In this document: in pieces, positions 1-8,621 of the stretch
Layout: each line of letters starts with the position of its first letter
Position numbering within the stretch: position 1 is the stretch's first letter
Assembly (NCBI RefSeq): GCF_900115195.1
Contig: NZ_FOVO01000004.1
Coordinates: 1 to 64,000 of the forward strand
Reading direction: 5' to 3'
Length of the DNA stretch: 64,000 bases
DNA from: Xenorhabdus japonica
GTDB lineage: Bacteria; Pseudomonadota; Gammaproteobacteria; Enterobacterales; Enterobacteriaceae
Translations under genes and position numbers: made by a program
Notes under the pieces: generated by a model
What the model saw: only the letters and a program-made list of their open reading frames with translations
The model's database searches: none
What the model was told of the DNA's origin: nothing

Positions 1-62
1 CTAAGCGCCAGAAGGCTGGCTGGGATAATGGCTATATGATGAAAATCCTGACAGTGGGATTT

Positions 63-593
63 TCATCTGTATAAATTAGACCCGTTTGCCCTACGTCGTT
101 TGCCATTTGGGCTATCATAATAAATTTCTGTGATTAATTTCCCATTTTTATCATGCAGTTGGCGGAGATTACCACTGTCCTTAAGCACCCAGCCATCAGG
201 CAGTCGGCTCTGCCAAGCGGAAACAGGCCAGTAACTGAGCATAATATCAGCCAAGACTTGATTGGCAGGCGGAAGTTCCGGCAAGACAATGGATTGTTCG
301 GTATGAATACCATTTTGATCGTAATTCAATTTGAACAGCCGAATGCCCAGCGAAGACAATCCTGCCAAGGATAGGTGTTGTTCATTGGCGCTGAGTAGCA
401 CAATCAATGACTGCTGCTTGCCTTTTACTGTAGCCGTCAGCAGTTGTTGTTCATTAATGGTAGGTGTTATGGTTGGTTCTGGTAAAGAAACGCGTACACC
501 TGGTTTCAGCCATGCACTGGGCGTGCTGTTTTGCGGGGAGTTCGTACACGCTGCCAGCAGGCAAGTCAGGGATAGAATGAATAACCGTATCAT
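63..593 (-). CDS. apeN: DUF3261 outer-membrane lipoprotein of the aryl polyene cluster (ApeN)
   Basis: A 176-residue predicted lipoprotein. The N-terminus has a short hydrophobic stretch ending in the lipobox L-A-A-C with the lipidated cysteine at residue 16, so it should be anchored in the outer or inner membrane facing the periplasm. The remainder resembles the DUF3261 family found in APE clusters, whose exact role is not established; a part in envelope delivery of the pigment lipid is inferred from its company. Its ATG overlaps the stop of the MMPL exporter gene (ATGA), so the two are translationally coupled. The stop overlaps another ATG at 66, but that downstream frame closes after 21 codons at the window edge. 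The letter N follows the published ape order from memory. Confidence 0.8.
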   Translation of the reverse strand: MIRLFILSLTCLLAACTNSPQNSTPSAWLKPGVRVSLPEPTITPTINEQQLLTATVKGKQQSLIVLLSANEQHLSLAGLSSLGIRLFKLNYDQNGIHTEQSIVLPELPPANQVLADIMLSYWPVSAWQSRLPDGWVLKDSGNLRQLHDKNGKLITEIYYDSPNGKRRRANGSNLYR

Positions 594-2914
594 GATTTCT
601 TTTTCCTTTTTTGGCGTTCAGGCATTGCCAATGGCGATAGCAGGAAAGCGGTAAATATCCCACTGCATAATACGATGCCAAAACTGCTGATTGCTTGAGT
701 GCTGCTGAATACCAACATCCCTAGTGTGAGTAATGCAGTACACATTGCGACACTGATCGCTAATAGCGAGGTCAACGGAGTACCATGGGGATTACTGAAA
801 AACAGGGTGTAGTTGATGCCAATGCCAAGCACCAGAACCAGAGCCAATATTGAGAATAAGTTAAGGCTATGACCACTAAAGCCGAGAACAGCCAGCCCAC
901 AGCCAAGGGATAGCAAGGATGGCACTATGTTGATGATGCCGCGACGCAAACCGAGCCGTGCTATGTAACTGATGGCAATCAGTATGATTGAACCTGCCAG
1001 CAACCAGCCAAGCATAGTGCGGTAGAATTGAAACATCTCATCGAAAGCCAGTTTGCGATCAACCCAACTGACGCCTTCCTGTTTTTCTGCCAACTGACGC
1101 ATCAATACACTGTCTTTAACGCCGTTTACAGGTAGCAGGACGCCACTGTAGCCATTTGGCAGGGTTATCCACATCAAACGCCAACCTTCACTAACTACAC
1201 TGTTGAGCCAGTCATTCGGCGTGACAGTCATGGGACGAGCATCAGGTTGTTTCATTGTCAAACCTGCTTCTGCCAGGCGAGCCATGATATTGGGAGTGGC
1301 GGCCTTGAGCAGTTCAAGATCTCTGTGTTGTTGAGCAAGAGAGGAGAGCGGGAGTCGTTGGTAATGACTGATATTACCTTGCTGTTTTTCTGTATCCAAT
1401 TTTGGAATAAAAGATTCCAGCCGCTGCAAGGTTTGTTCTGCATTATTACCGTAAATCACGAACCATTTCTGATCGCTTCGCTGTCCGGTTAGTGCTGCAA
1501 TGCGTTTTTCCTGTTGATGGATATCCTGTGGTAGAGCCTGTAATTGGGCAATGTCATCATTGATCTGCAAGCGAGAAATTCCCAGCACTGCAAAAACTGC
1601 CAGTATTGTTGGTAATCCCATATAAAACAGCCGATTGCGTCTCCATAACGCCAGCCAGCGCATTAATATGATCATGGCTGGAACAGGGCGTACTGGTAGA
1701 TTTTTAGCAAGTCGGGGATACCAGCAGACAACCGTCAGGCAGGAAGCCGTCAAGCCCGCAGCTGCAAATACAGCCAATTGGCGTAGGCCGGGGAAAGGGG
1801 CGAACATCATGATTAGATAGGCAATGACGGTTGTTGCCAATGCCATCAATAAGGCTGGCAAGACTTTCCGCATACTTTGCCACAGCGTGACTTCCTGACC
1901 ATGTACCATGCGTTCTGTCAGATAGTAAATGGCGTAGTCGGCGGAAATACCGATAATACTGACGCTCATTACCAGCGTCATGAAATGAAGTTCACCAAAG
2001 ATCCCCAAAGTCGCCACAGTTCCTGCTAATGCGCCGATACTGATGGATAGAACACATAGCAACAAAGGTTTTAGGGAGCGGAAAACACTGTAAATGAGTA
2101 GCAATACGCCGAGTACCGTGACGCTACCCAGTGTTGAAATATCGTGTTTCGCCTGTTGAGTGGCATAATCGCTGTAGAACAGGGTTCCCCTTGAAATGAC
2201 TTCGGCATCAGGAAATTGAGCTTTCAGAGCCTGCTGCAACTTATTCAATTCAGTAACGGCATGATGCCCTTGCTGCATGTCAAAGGAAGAGCTTTTTAGC
2301 TCTCCGTGAAGCAGATACCATTTTTTCCCTGAATCATCTTTGGCGACCAACCAGCCATTCTGGAGTCGCAATTGGTTGGATGCCTGCTGAAGCGCCAGTT
2401 GTGAACCTCTGACCAGCATCAGGGGATCGTTGTTAAGCTCTTGCCCGCTGACACCAGAAAATGCGGAATAAACTTGAGACAAGATCCAATTTGCCTGCTG
2501 ATTGCCTTCATCTTTCAGCCTGTCACGGGTGATAGGATCGAGCATGGCATTACGGTGTTCGTAGTAAAAACGCCCCCATGCTTGTTGCTGTTCTGCCGTC
2601 ATTGGCCCTTTGACATGGCTCAGAAACAGTATTTTTTGCAAATGCTCCAACCAGTATTGGGCAGGAGCGACATCCTCTTTTTCCCCCGGACTGACCATCC
2701 ACACCAATTGCCGATCAAGACGTTGCATGAACTCTCCTTGCAAAGCAGGTGGCATGTTTCCAGCACTTTGTGCTGGCAACAATGCCAGTACGCTGGTGGA
2801 CAGACGGGATTGAGGCAACAAGGTTACCAGCGATATCAGCAGGATAGCGCATATCAGTAACCAGAATGGTGCCAGCCGACGTGGCTCAGAATTTGAAGTA
2901 TTGCTCTTCTTCAT
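590..2914 (-). CDS. apeM: MMPL/RND-type exporter of the aryl polyene cluster (ApeM)
   Basis: A 774-residue polytopic inner-membrane protein of the MMPL (COG4258, predicted exporter) type. One membrane helix lies at about residues 15-35, followed by a large periplasmic domain. A bundle of helices covers about 260-410, then comes a second periplasmic domain and a second helix bundle from about 640 to 765, the usual duplicated RND layout. In APE clusters this protein is thought to move the finished aryl-polyene lipid across or out of the inner membrane, together with the LolA-like carrier encoded just upstream. The gene starts inside the 3' end of the LolA-like gene (29-bp overlap) and ends in an ATGA overlap with the DUF3261 lipoprotein gene, so it sits in the middle of one transcript. 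Confidence 0.88.
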   Translation of the reverse strand: MKKSNTSNSEPRRLAPFWLLICAILLISLVTLLPQSRLSTSVLALLPAQSAGNMPPALQGEFMQRLDRQLVWMVSPGEKEDVAPAQYWLEHLQKILFLSHVKGPMTAEQQQAWGRFYYEHRNAMLDPITRDRLKDEGNQQANWILSQVYSAFSGVSGQELNNDPLMLVRGSQLALQQASNQLRLQNGWLVAKDDSGKKWYLLHGELKSSSFDMQQGHHAVTELNKLQQALKAQFPDAEVISRGTLFYSDYATQQAKHDISTLGSVTVLGVLLLIYSVFRSLKPLLLCVLSISIGALAGTVATLGIFGELHFMTLVMSVSIIGISADYAIYYLTERMVHGQEVTLWQSMRKVLPALLMALATTVIAYLIMMFAPFPGLRQLAVFAAAGLTASCLTVVCWYPRLAKNLPVRPVPAMIILMRWLALWRRNRLFYMGLPTILAVFAVLGISRLQINDDIAQLQALPQDIHQQEKRIAALTGQRSDQKWFVIYGNNAEQTLQRLESFIPKLDTEKQQGNISHYQRLPLSSLAQQHRDLELLKAATPNIMARLAEAGLTMKQPDARPMTVTPNDWLNSVVSEGWRLMWITLPNGYSGVLLPVNGVKDSVLMRQLAEKQEGVSWVDRKLAFDEMFQFYRTMLGWLLAGSIILIAISYIARLGLRRGIINIVPSLLSLGCGLAVLGFSGHSLNLFSILALVLVLGIGINYTLFFSNPHGTPLTSLLAISVAMCTALLTLGMLVFSSTQAISSFGIVLCSGIFTAFLLSPLAMPERQKRKKKS

Positions 2915-3509
2915 TACTCAGCGTCTCTGGTGTTAATTGGTGTTGGGTAAAAGAGAGTTCTGTTCGATCACCTTGGCGATCGGTCAGTAAAATCGTATCA
3001 AGGTTAGCTTGGCCGCTCAGGGTAATCGCTGTGAAAAGTTTATCTAAAGGAGACGTTTTGGGCGTCAGTACCAAGCGCCATTTTTCCTGCCCAAGATCGC
3101 TGAATTCGATTTTGAAATTTTCTTCCAGCACGGCACGATCGGCCTGAAACAGTGCCCGCATCAGATGGTTGAACTGAAACAGTTGAGGATTGGAATCGGC
3201 GGTGATCACTTGGGGAGTTTGCCCCGGCATGGCTTGAACCATATGGCTGTCATCCAGCACCAGTGTCAGTGGAAAAGGTTTTTGTTGATGCCACCACAGC
3301 CCTTTATGTTGTGAAACCAGCATTTCACCACTGGAAGACAGGGGTTGTGGCATACCCTGAATTTGACGCACTTGGGTGAAATGTGCTCGTACAGTTGGCT
3401 GGTGGGCGAACCGCTGTTGTAATTCTTCAAGAGTGATGGCATGTGCCACGTTATTGATTGTCATGAAACTTGCTGTCAGGAACAGCAGTATCCAGCGCCA
3501 TTTTTTCAC
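2886..3509 (-). CDS. apeL: LolA-like outer-membrane lipoprotein carrier homologue (ApeL)
   Basis: A 207-residue protein with a clear Sec signal peptide (basic K-K-W-R-W start, hydrophobic core, A-H-A cleavage near residue 24) followed by a domain like LolA, the periplasmic half-barrel chaperone that ferries lipoproteins. In APE clusters this paralogue is inferred to carry the pigment lipid across the periplasm to the outer membrane; that substrate has not been shown by anything in the sequence. The ATG overlaps the thioesterase stop (ATGA) and the 3' end overlaps the exporter gene by 29 bp, tying carrier and exporter production together. It is distinct from housekeeping lolA, which lies elsewhere in enterobacterial genomes. 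Confidence 0.82.
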   Translation of the reverse strand: MKKWRWILLFLTASFMTINNVAHAITLEELQQRFAHQPTVRAHFTQVRQIQGMPQPLSSSGEMLVSQHKGLWWHQQKPFPLTLVLDDSHMVQAMPGQTPQVITADSNPQLFQFNHLMRALFQADRAVLEENFKIEFSDLGQEKWRLVLTPKTSPLDKLFTAITLSGQANLDTILLTDRQGDRTELSFTQHQLTPETLSNEEEQYFKF

Positions 3510-3928
3510 GGCTTGACCCCCATATGTTCGAATAAAATGTCCGGGCTGATAAAACTCATTTCCCGTGTTTCTTTAGAAACGGCGACCTGAATGGTATAGC
3601 CTACGGTTGTTTTTTTGCCGCTTGCTGCATCAAAAATCTGGTAAGCAATTTTCAGGCGATTTTCAAATTCTTCAATGGTGGCTCTGACGCGTATTTTTTG
3701 CTCAAACAGCACTGAGGCTCGATACTTGATTTTGGCATCGACGACAGGCCAAACATAGCCGGATTTACTCATTTCCCGATAGCCATAATTGAGTTGGTTC
3801 ATCAATGCCTCACGGGCAATTTCAAAATAACGAAAGTAGTTTCCATGCCAAACAACGCCCATTGGGTCAGCATCATGAAATGGCACAGTTAATTCAACTT
3901 CAGCCGTAAAACGGGGGGCAGTCAGCAT
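3506..3928 (-). CDS. apeK: Hotdog-fold acyl-CoA/ACP thioesterase (ApeK)
   Basis: A 140-residue 4HBT-family thioesterase. The signature F-H-D-A-D-P-M-G-V-V-W-H-G-N-Y lies at residues 17-31, with Asp19 or Asp21 as the likely catalytic acid, as in 4-hydroxybenzoyl-CoA and YbgC-type thioesterases. In the APE pathway it may release or edit acyl intermediates on the carrier proteins. The start is supported by an AAGGA ribosome-binding site within the last codons of the glycosyltransferase gene just upstream; the stop overlaps the start of the LolA-like gene (ATGA). Family assignment is firm, the physiological substrate is inferred. Confidence 0.85.
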   Translation of the reverse strand: MLTAPRFTAEVELTVPFHDADPMGVVWHGNYFRYFEIAREALMNQLNYGYREMSKSGYVWPVVDAKIKYRASVLFEQKIRVRATIEEFENRLKIAYQIFDAASGKKTTVGYTIQVAVSKETREMSFISPDILFEHMGVKP

Positions 3929-3931
3929 TTT

Positions 3932-5707
3932 TTATTCCTTATTTTTCCGAGCAGAATTTTTTCGATCAGATGGCAATTGCCAAAAATCGAAAAAATTAAA
4001 CCAATCGAGCGGAGATTGCAGGACATGGTGTTCCAGTCGGGAAGCATAGAGATCTACCGCCTGCTGCAACGCTTGTTCTCGTTGTTTACGTGGCAATTCC
4101 AGAGGATTGGCAAAATGTTCACAGTAAATTTTGAATTGGTTATTTTGCCGGAGAGCGAACATCAATAGGACTGGGCAACGCAATACCGAGGCAAGGATAA
4201 ATGGCCCCTGCGGAAATGGTGCAGAATGACCGAGAAACTGGCTCCATACAACGCGTTGAGTGTTGGCGCGAGAAGGATTAACGGCAATTCGATCACCGAC
4301 AATTGCCACCCATTCTCCGGCATCAATTTTTTCTTTCAGTATAATGGCGGTATCTGCTCCGACATCTGTTACTGGTAATAAATTGATTCCTGCTTGTGGT
4401 GAAACTTCTTCAATGATCTGTTTGAAACGTTCGGCGTGTTCAGTAAATACCAGTGCATTGATGGTCGGTTTACCTGTTTGTTGCGCCAGTGCCCGACAGA
4501 CTTCAATATCGCCCAAATGCGAAACCAACAGTAGTTTTCCGCCTGAGTTTCCATCCAAAAGTTTTTCATCCAAAAGAATTTGTTCTGCTCCCGCCGTAAA
4601 CTCGATATCTTTTCCCCATTTAAAGTCACCACGCCAGCTGGCGATTTTGTCCAACATGGCTGTGCCAAAACGCAGGTAATGGCGATAACTATTAAGGCGC
4701 TGTGGAACAGTAATGCCTTTATGTTGCATGGTTTGTTTCAGTCGCTCAAGATATTGGCGGGATGCCTGACGCTGTGAACCACCAGTTGCCCAGAAATAGC
4801 CAACAATAGGGTAAAGCAGCAATTCAAAAGGCTTGCGTCCGAACCATCGATAAACCGCCAGCATGAATTTCATGCCAAGCAAGCCTTTGCGTTCTTGAAT
4901 CGCTGACCAATGCTGGCTATTTATTCCCAGTCGAGTACGCCATAGCAATTGTTTACGCCATAATAAAGAAGGAATGCGCGGTAACATACCGAAAAACAGG
5001 TGGGTATGCATCCATGAAATGCTGAGGTTATCCCTCAACGCATCGAAATGGGACAGGCCATTTTCAGGATAGGTAACTTTTGTTGGCACAAATTGATTTT
5101 CTGTTCCTTGCCAATAGAGCCGCACCATGATTTCAATATCAAAATCCATGCGACGACCAACATCTTTTTTAGCCAACAGTTGTAGCGTAGGAGCCAGCGG
5201 ATAAATACGAAAGCCACACATACTATCTTTAATGGATAAAGAAAGCGTTTCCACCCAAACCCAGAAATGAGTGATATAGCGCCCATAAAGGCGGGATTTT
5301 GGCACGGAATCATCATACTTTGGATTACCGGAAATCAAGTGATTGGGATACTGCTGTGCCTTTGCCAAAAACAGAGGGATATCGGCAAGGCAATGTTGCC
5401 CATCGGCATCAACCTGTAAAGCATGGCTATAGCCTGAATCCGCGGCTGCCCGCATTCCTGCCATGACGGCACCGCCTTTGCCCTGATTATGTTCAAGGCG
5501 GATAAGCGTTACATTAGGAACGGACTTGGCTAAATCTTGAAGATGGTGTTGAGTGTCGGGAGCACTGCCATCATCCACGATAAAGCAGTGGAGATGATAA
5601 GGAGATAATCTTTCCAATACCGCCGACATGGTTGCACCGTGGTTATAACAAGGAATAACCACGCAGGGCGTAATCATATTTACGCTCGTACTTGCGCTCA
5701 GCGACAT
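3932..5707 (-). CDS. apeJ: Bifunctional family-2 glycosyltransferase / LpxL-like acyltransferase (ApeJ)
   Basis: A 591-residue two-domain protein. Residues about 12-240 form a GT-A glycosyltransferase of the dolichol-phosphate-mannose-synthase type, with the V-D-D-G-S nucleotide-binding turn at 44-48 and the metal-binding D-A-D at 100-102. Residues about 300-570 resemble the lipid A lauroyl/myristoyl (LpxL/HtrB-like) lysophospholipid acyltransferases. Such fusions occur in APE clusters and are thought to build the lipid anchor to which the polyene is attached. The start at 5707 lies 10 bp inside the dehydratase gene; Met11 is an alternative start. Three bases separate its stop from the thioesterase gene. 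The sugar donor and the acceptor cannot be read from the sequence. Confidence 0.85.
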   Translation of the reverse strand: MSLSASTSVNMITPCVVIPCYNHGATMSAVLERLSPYHLHCFIVDDGSAPDTQHHLQDLAKSVPNVTLIRLEHNQGKGGAVMAGMRAAADSGYSHALQVDADGQHCLADIPLFLAKAQQYPNHLISGNPKYDDSVPKSRLYGRYITHFWVWVETLSLSIKDSMCGFRIYPLAPTLQLLAKKDVGRRMDFDIEIMVRLYWQGTENQFVPTKVTYPENGLSHFDALRDNLSISWMHTHLFFGMLPRIPSLLWRKQLLWRTRLGINSQHWSAIQERKGLLGMKFMLAVYRWFGRKPFELLLYPIVGYFWATGGSQRQASRQYLERLKQTMQHKGITVPQRLNSYRHYLRFGTAMLDKIASWRGDFKWGKDIEFTAGAEQILLDEKLLDGNSGGKLLLVSHLGDIEVCRALAQQTGKPTINALVFTEHAERFKQIIEEVSPQAGINLLPVTDVGADTAIILKEKIDAGEWVAIVGDRIAVNPSRANTQRVVWSQFLGHSAPFPQGPFILASVLRCPVLLMFALRQNNQFKIYCEHFANPLELPRKQREQALQQAVDLYASRLEHHVLQSPLDWFNFFDFWQLPSDRKNSARKNKE

Positions 5708-6057
5708 AACTTTATCTTTCCTTGGCTTGCTGTCTGGCTTTCGCTTCCGCTCTGAGCTTCTATATCATAATGGAAGGTCAGGAGGTATTTTTCTTCATCC
5801 CATTTGATTTTCAATAGTAGCTTATTGCCCGGTTGCAGAGGGAGCTGGAACTTGACCATTTCAATTGAAGCGAAAGACCAGCCCGGAGCCAGCAGCATTT
5901 CGGCATAATGCATGACCCAATCGATTTGGGCCACACCCGGCAGAAGTGGCTGAATGGGAAAATGCCCCCGGAACCAATCCAAATCGGGGTCTAGATACAA
6001 TTGTACAATGACCTCATTTTGAGCAGGTTGCTCGCGGTGAATTTCAATGGGTTTCAT
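5698..6057 (-). CDS. apeI: FabZ/FabA-like hotdog dehydratase (ApeI)
   Basis: A 119-residue hotdog protein with the dehydratase pattern G-H-F near residues 31-33 and L-P-G-V near 39-42, as in 3-hydroxyacyl-ACP dehydratases. In APE synthesis ApeI works with a second dehydratase (ApeP, expected beyond the left edge) to form each double bond of the polyene. The reading frame is open upstream to 6102, but ATG 6057 is preferred: an AGGAG site sits 7 bases upstream and the protein then begins directly with the fold. This start overlaps the AMP-ligase gene by 14 bp. It overlaps the next gene by 10 bp. Its place between ligase and glycosyltransferase matches the known ape order. Confidence 0.83.
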   Translation of the reverse strand: MKPIEIHREQPAQNEVIVQLYLDPDLDWFRGHFPIQPLLPGVAQIDWVMHYAEMLLAPGWSFASIEMVKFQLPLQPGNKLLLKIKWDEEKYLLTFHYDIEAQSGSESQTASQGKIKLCR

Positions 6058-7429
6058 TAAATAGCTCCTGTAAAGCAGGCCATGAGCGCTTGCTTTGGGC
6101 ATTCAGGGGAATGGCTTCAACGACTCGCCAATAACGTGGTAATGCGACAGATTCCAACCAAGGCTTTAACTGGTGACGCCAATCTTGTGACAGCTTGCGA
6201 ATTCCTTGCTGCTGATAACGTGTGTAGGTTTCGTGATCTAAAACGACTACCGCGCCAATGTTATTGCGCTTACCTCGATTAATGAGCAATGCGACAGCAT
6301 CAGTGATACCAGAAATTTCACGCAGGCGGCGTTCGATTTCTGATAGGGAAATACGTTTTTCTTCAATCTTCACCAGACGATCCCGCCGCCCCAATAAAGC
6401 AAAATTACCTTGCTTATCAAAGTCAAACTGATCGTCCAGAATCAGACCAAAGGGATCAGCAAGTAGAGGAGAATAGACGCGCACATTTTTTTCTCCATCT
6501 TCCTGAAATGAAACTCCCTCAAATGTCGTCCAGACTTCGTTGTTTGTTTTACGGCTTCGCCAGGCCATTATGCCAGTTTCGGTACAGCCATAAATTTCAT
6601 TAGGCGGAATGTTGAGCCACTGCATTGATCGTTCCGCACAGGCAAAGTGCAGTGGCCCACCCGCTGAAACGACAAAAGTACAATCAGGGGCAGGAAGTTT
6701 GTCATCCAGCCGTTGCAGGAAGGCAGGGCTACTGATCAGCGCACAACGTGGGCTATTGGTAAGTTGTTCGGGAAATTCCACCATCTTGCGATCGAATGGT
6801 AAACCCAGAGCCATTGGCAACCAGATACGGAAAGTCAATCCATACAAATGCTGGTGGCTGACTGAAGATCTGACAATGCAGGATTGCAGTTTATCTCCCC
6901 ACAGGGAAGCCAGCCATTGGGATTCAAGATCCATGGCTGCCACAGTTTTAAGCACTTGTTGAGGAATACCTGTTGAACCAGAAGTAAACATCACCAAAGT
7001 GGCATCCGGTGAGATGGCTGGCAATGTGAGGTTCAGCGAGATTTTTTCCGTAACATCAATTTCTGGATTTGATGATGTCATCCGTAAACAAGGACAGGAT
7101 AAAGTCAGGGGTAAATCGGTCAAGACCCCATCAAACAGAGATTGTTGCTCTTGTAATTGGGCTGCTCGGCAATGACCCGGAATAACGGGAGTTTTACCAG
7201 CATAAAGTGTTGCCAGCAGCGCGACACAGAAATTGTAGCTATCGTCAAAACACAAGGCCCAGTGGGATGTTGAGAGTTTTTGGTTTTTTGCGTGTATTTT
7301 CAGGCGTAAATATAACGCGGTCACATCCTGCCGAAGTGTATTCAGGCTGATGGCGTTATTCCCCCAACTGATTAACCTGTCGGGGTTATTATCTTCTGAT
7401 AGCCATTGAGATATGGGTTGTGCTTTCAT
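6044..7429 (-). CDS. apeH: Aryl-AMP ligase of the ANL superfamily (ApeH)
   Basis: A 461-residue acyl-adenylate-forming enzyme. The phosphate loop F-T-S-G-S-T-G-I-P lies near residues 148-156, the Y-G-C-T-E-T-G motif near the middle, G-R-R-D-R-L-V-K at the hinge, and a late Lys in N-A-Q-S-K-R that fits the catalytic A10 lysine. ApeH-type enzymes activate 4-hydroxybenzoate (or a related aryl acid) and hand it to a carrier protein as the starter of the polyene. The lysine that usually follows the proline of the phosphate loop is Gln here. The start at 7429 is chosen because its ATG overlaps the stop of the membrane gene (TAATG); a longer start at 7459 is possible. Confidence 0.85.
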   Translation of the reverse strand: MKAQPISQWLSEDNNPDRLISWGNNAISLNTLRQDVTALYLRLKIHAKNQKLSTSHWALCFDDSYNFCVALLATLYAGKTPVIPGHCRAAQLQEQQSLFDGVLTDLPLTLSCPCLRMTSSNPEIDVTEKISLNLTLPAISPDATLVMFTSGSTGIPQQVLKTVAAMDLESQWLASLWGDKLQSCIVRSSVSHQHLYGLTFRIWLPMALGLPFDRKMVEFPEQLTNSPRCALISSPAFLQRLDDKLPAPDCTFVVSAGGPLHFACAERSMQWLNIPPNEIYGCTETGIMAWRSRKTNNEVWTTFEGVSFQEDGEKNVRVYSPLLADPFGLILDDQFDFDKQGNFALLGRRDRLVKIEEKRISLSEIERRLREISGITDAVALLINRGKRNNIGAVVVLDHETYTRYQQQGIRKLSQDWRHQLKPWLESVALPRYWRVVEAIPLNAQSKRSWPALQELFNETH

Positions 7430-8004
7430 TATTTTTTTACCCGCTGGCGTACCAGCCATTCAATGGAAATGAGTAACCCAATTAATAGGTAGCTCACCAT
7501 TCCGTTCCACAATGTCCATAAAGTCATATCGTTATACAGGCAAGTTCCAAGTGCTATTGCACCATTGAACATAAAAAACAGGCACCAGATGTAGGTGACT
7601 TTACGTGTATAAGCAATGCCCTCAGGGGGTAAATCCGGTTCTTTGATACGGGCTATTTTTTCAATAATGGGGGAGCCGTAACGCAATGAGCTGCTAAACA
7701 GAATCAGCAGAACAGCATTAACGACTACCGGATAGTACATAAGAAGCTGGTGACTGCGAAGGAATAAACTAGCCAGCCCCAAGGCTATCCCTGCTATGGA
7801 CAATATCCATCCGGTATTCCAGCCAGATTTCTGCTGATTATGGGTTTGATACCTGCTTAACAATAATCGCAAACCAAAAAATAAAATAATGACGATCAAC
7901 ATGGCATGAAATTGCCCGTAGTTAACCATCGCCCAGACCAAGAACGGCCAGGCGATTAACATCACGGTATTGGCAATACGGAGCAATAAAATCAACGGCT
8001 TCAA
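7429..8004 (-). CDS. apeG: COG4648-type inner-membrane protein (ApeG)
   Basis: A 191-residue integral membrane protein with about five or six hydrophobic segments spread over the whole length and a basic C-terminus (R-Q-R-V-K-K). It resembles the COG4648 predicted membrane proteins that accompany acyl carrier proteins and AMP ligases in APE clusters. Its biochemical job is unknown; anchoring the biosynthetic complex at the membrane is a reasonable guess. It lies 48 bp after the second acyl carrier protein gene and its stop shares one base with the ATG of the AMP ligase. Confidence 0.75.
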   Translation of the reverse strand: MKPLILLLRIANTVMLIAWPFLVWAMVNYGQFHAMLIVIILFFGLRLLLSRYQTHNQQKSGWNTGWILSIAGIALGLASLFLRSHQLLMYYPVVVNAVLLILFSSSLRYGSPIIEKIARIKEPDLPPEGIAYTRKVTYIWCLFFMFNGAIALGTCLYNDMTLWTLWNGMVSYLLIGLLISIEWLVRQRVKK

Positions 8005-8052
8005 TTAACTACCCAAATGTTTGTTTCTGCTTGACTGATGATTTATTGCCGA

Positions 8053-8331
8053 TTACTGGTCTTTTAACGATGGTTCTGTCGATGGTTGCTCTTTAAATAA
8101 CTGTTCCACGGCATCTACGACATCCTGCACGGTACGAACGGATTTGAATGCTTCCGGTTTGATTTTGCGTCCAGTTTTCTTCTGTAAGTGGACAACCATA
8201 TCAACCGCATCAATGCTATCGAGTTCCAGATCTTCATAAAGTCGTGATTCAGGCGTAATGTCTTCGGGGGACAACTCAAACAGTTGAACCAGTAGCTGGG
8301 AAACTTCCTGAAAAATAGCGTGTTTTTCCAT
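8053..8331 (-). CDS. apeF: Acyl carrier protein (ApeF)
   Basis: A 92-residue acidic acyl carrier protein. The phosphopantetheine attachment motif L-D-S-I-D places the modified serine at residue 39, in the usual position at the start of helix II. One of two ACP genes in tandem; in the characterised Xenorhabdus pathway the two ACPs have different duties (starter loading and chain extension), but which is which cannot be decided from this sequence alone. The tail after residue 75 is short and charged. It follows apeE by 14 bp. Confidence 0.9.
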   Translation of the reverse strand: MEKHAIFQEVSQLLVQLFELSPEDITPESRLYEDLELDSIDAVDMVVHLQKKTGRKIKPEAFKSVRTVQDVVDAVEQLFKEQPSTEPSLKDQ

Positions 8332-8345
8332 GATTACACCTGCTC

Positions 8346-8618
8346 TTATGCTTGCTGAGATTGGATATAAGCTGCCAATGTGGCTACAGAAGTAAAGTGT
8401 TGGCGCATTTCTTCACTTTCAGAGGATAGTACGATGCCAAAGCGATTTTTTACTGCCAAGCCCAGCTCCAGAGCATCGATTGAATCTAAACCTAAGCCGT
8501 CGCCAAACAGGGGGGCATCAGTTTCAATATCGGCAGGTGTAAGATCTTCCAAGTTCAGGGTGTCTATAATTAATTGTTTTATTTCAATATGTAATGCTTG
8601 CATCATCGTATCCGACAT
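8346..8618 (-). CDS. apeE: Acyl carrier protein (ApeE)
   Basis: A 90-residue acyl carrier protein with G-L-D-S-I-D and the phosphopantetheine-bearing serine at residue 46. It carries growing or starter acyl groups for aryl polyene synthesis in the cytoplasm. It is only moderately like the neighbouring ApeF, so the pair is not a recent duplication. The start at 8618 lies three bases after the acyltransferase stop; a second Met at residue 5 is a possible alternative start. Confidence 0.9.
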   Translation of the reverse strand: MSDTMMQALHIEIKQLIIDTLNLEDLTPADIETDAPLFGDGLGLDSIDALELGLAVKNRFGIVLSSESEEMRQHFTSVATLAAYIQSQQA

Positions 8619-8621
8619 CTG

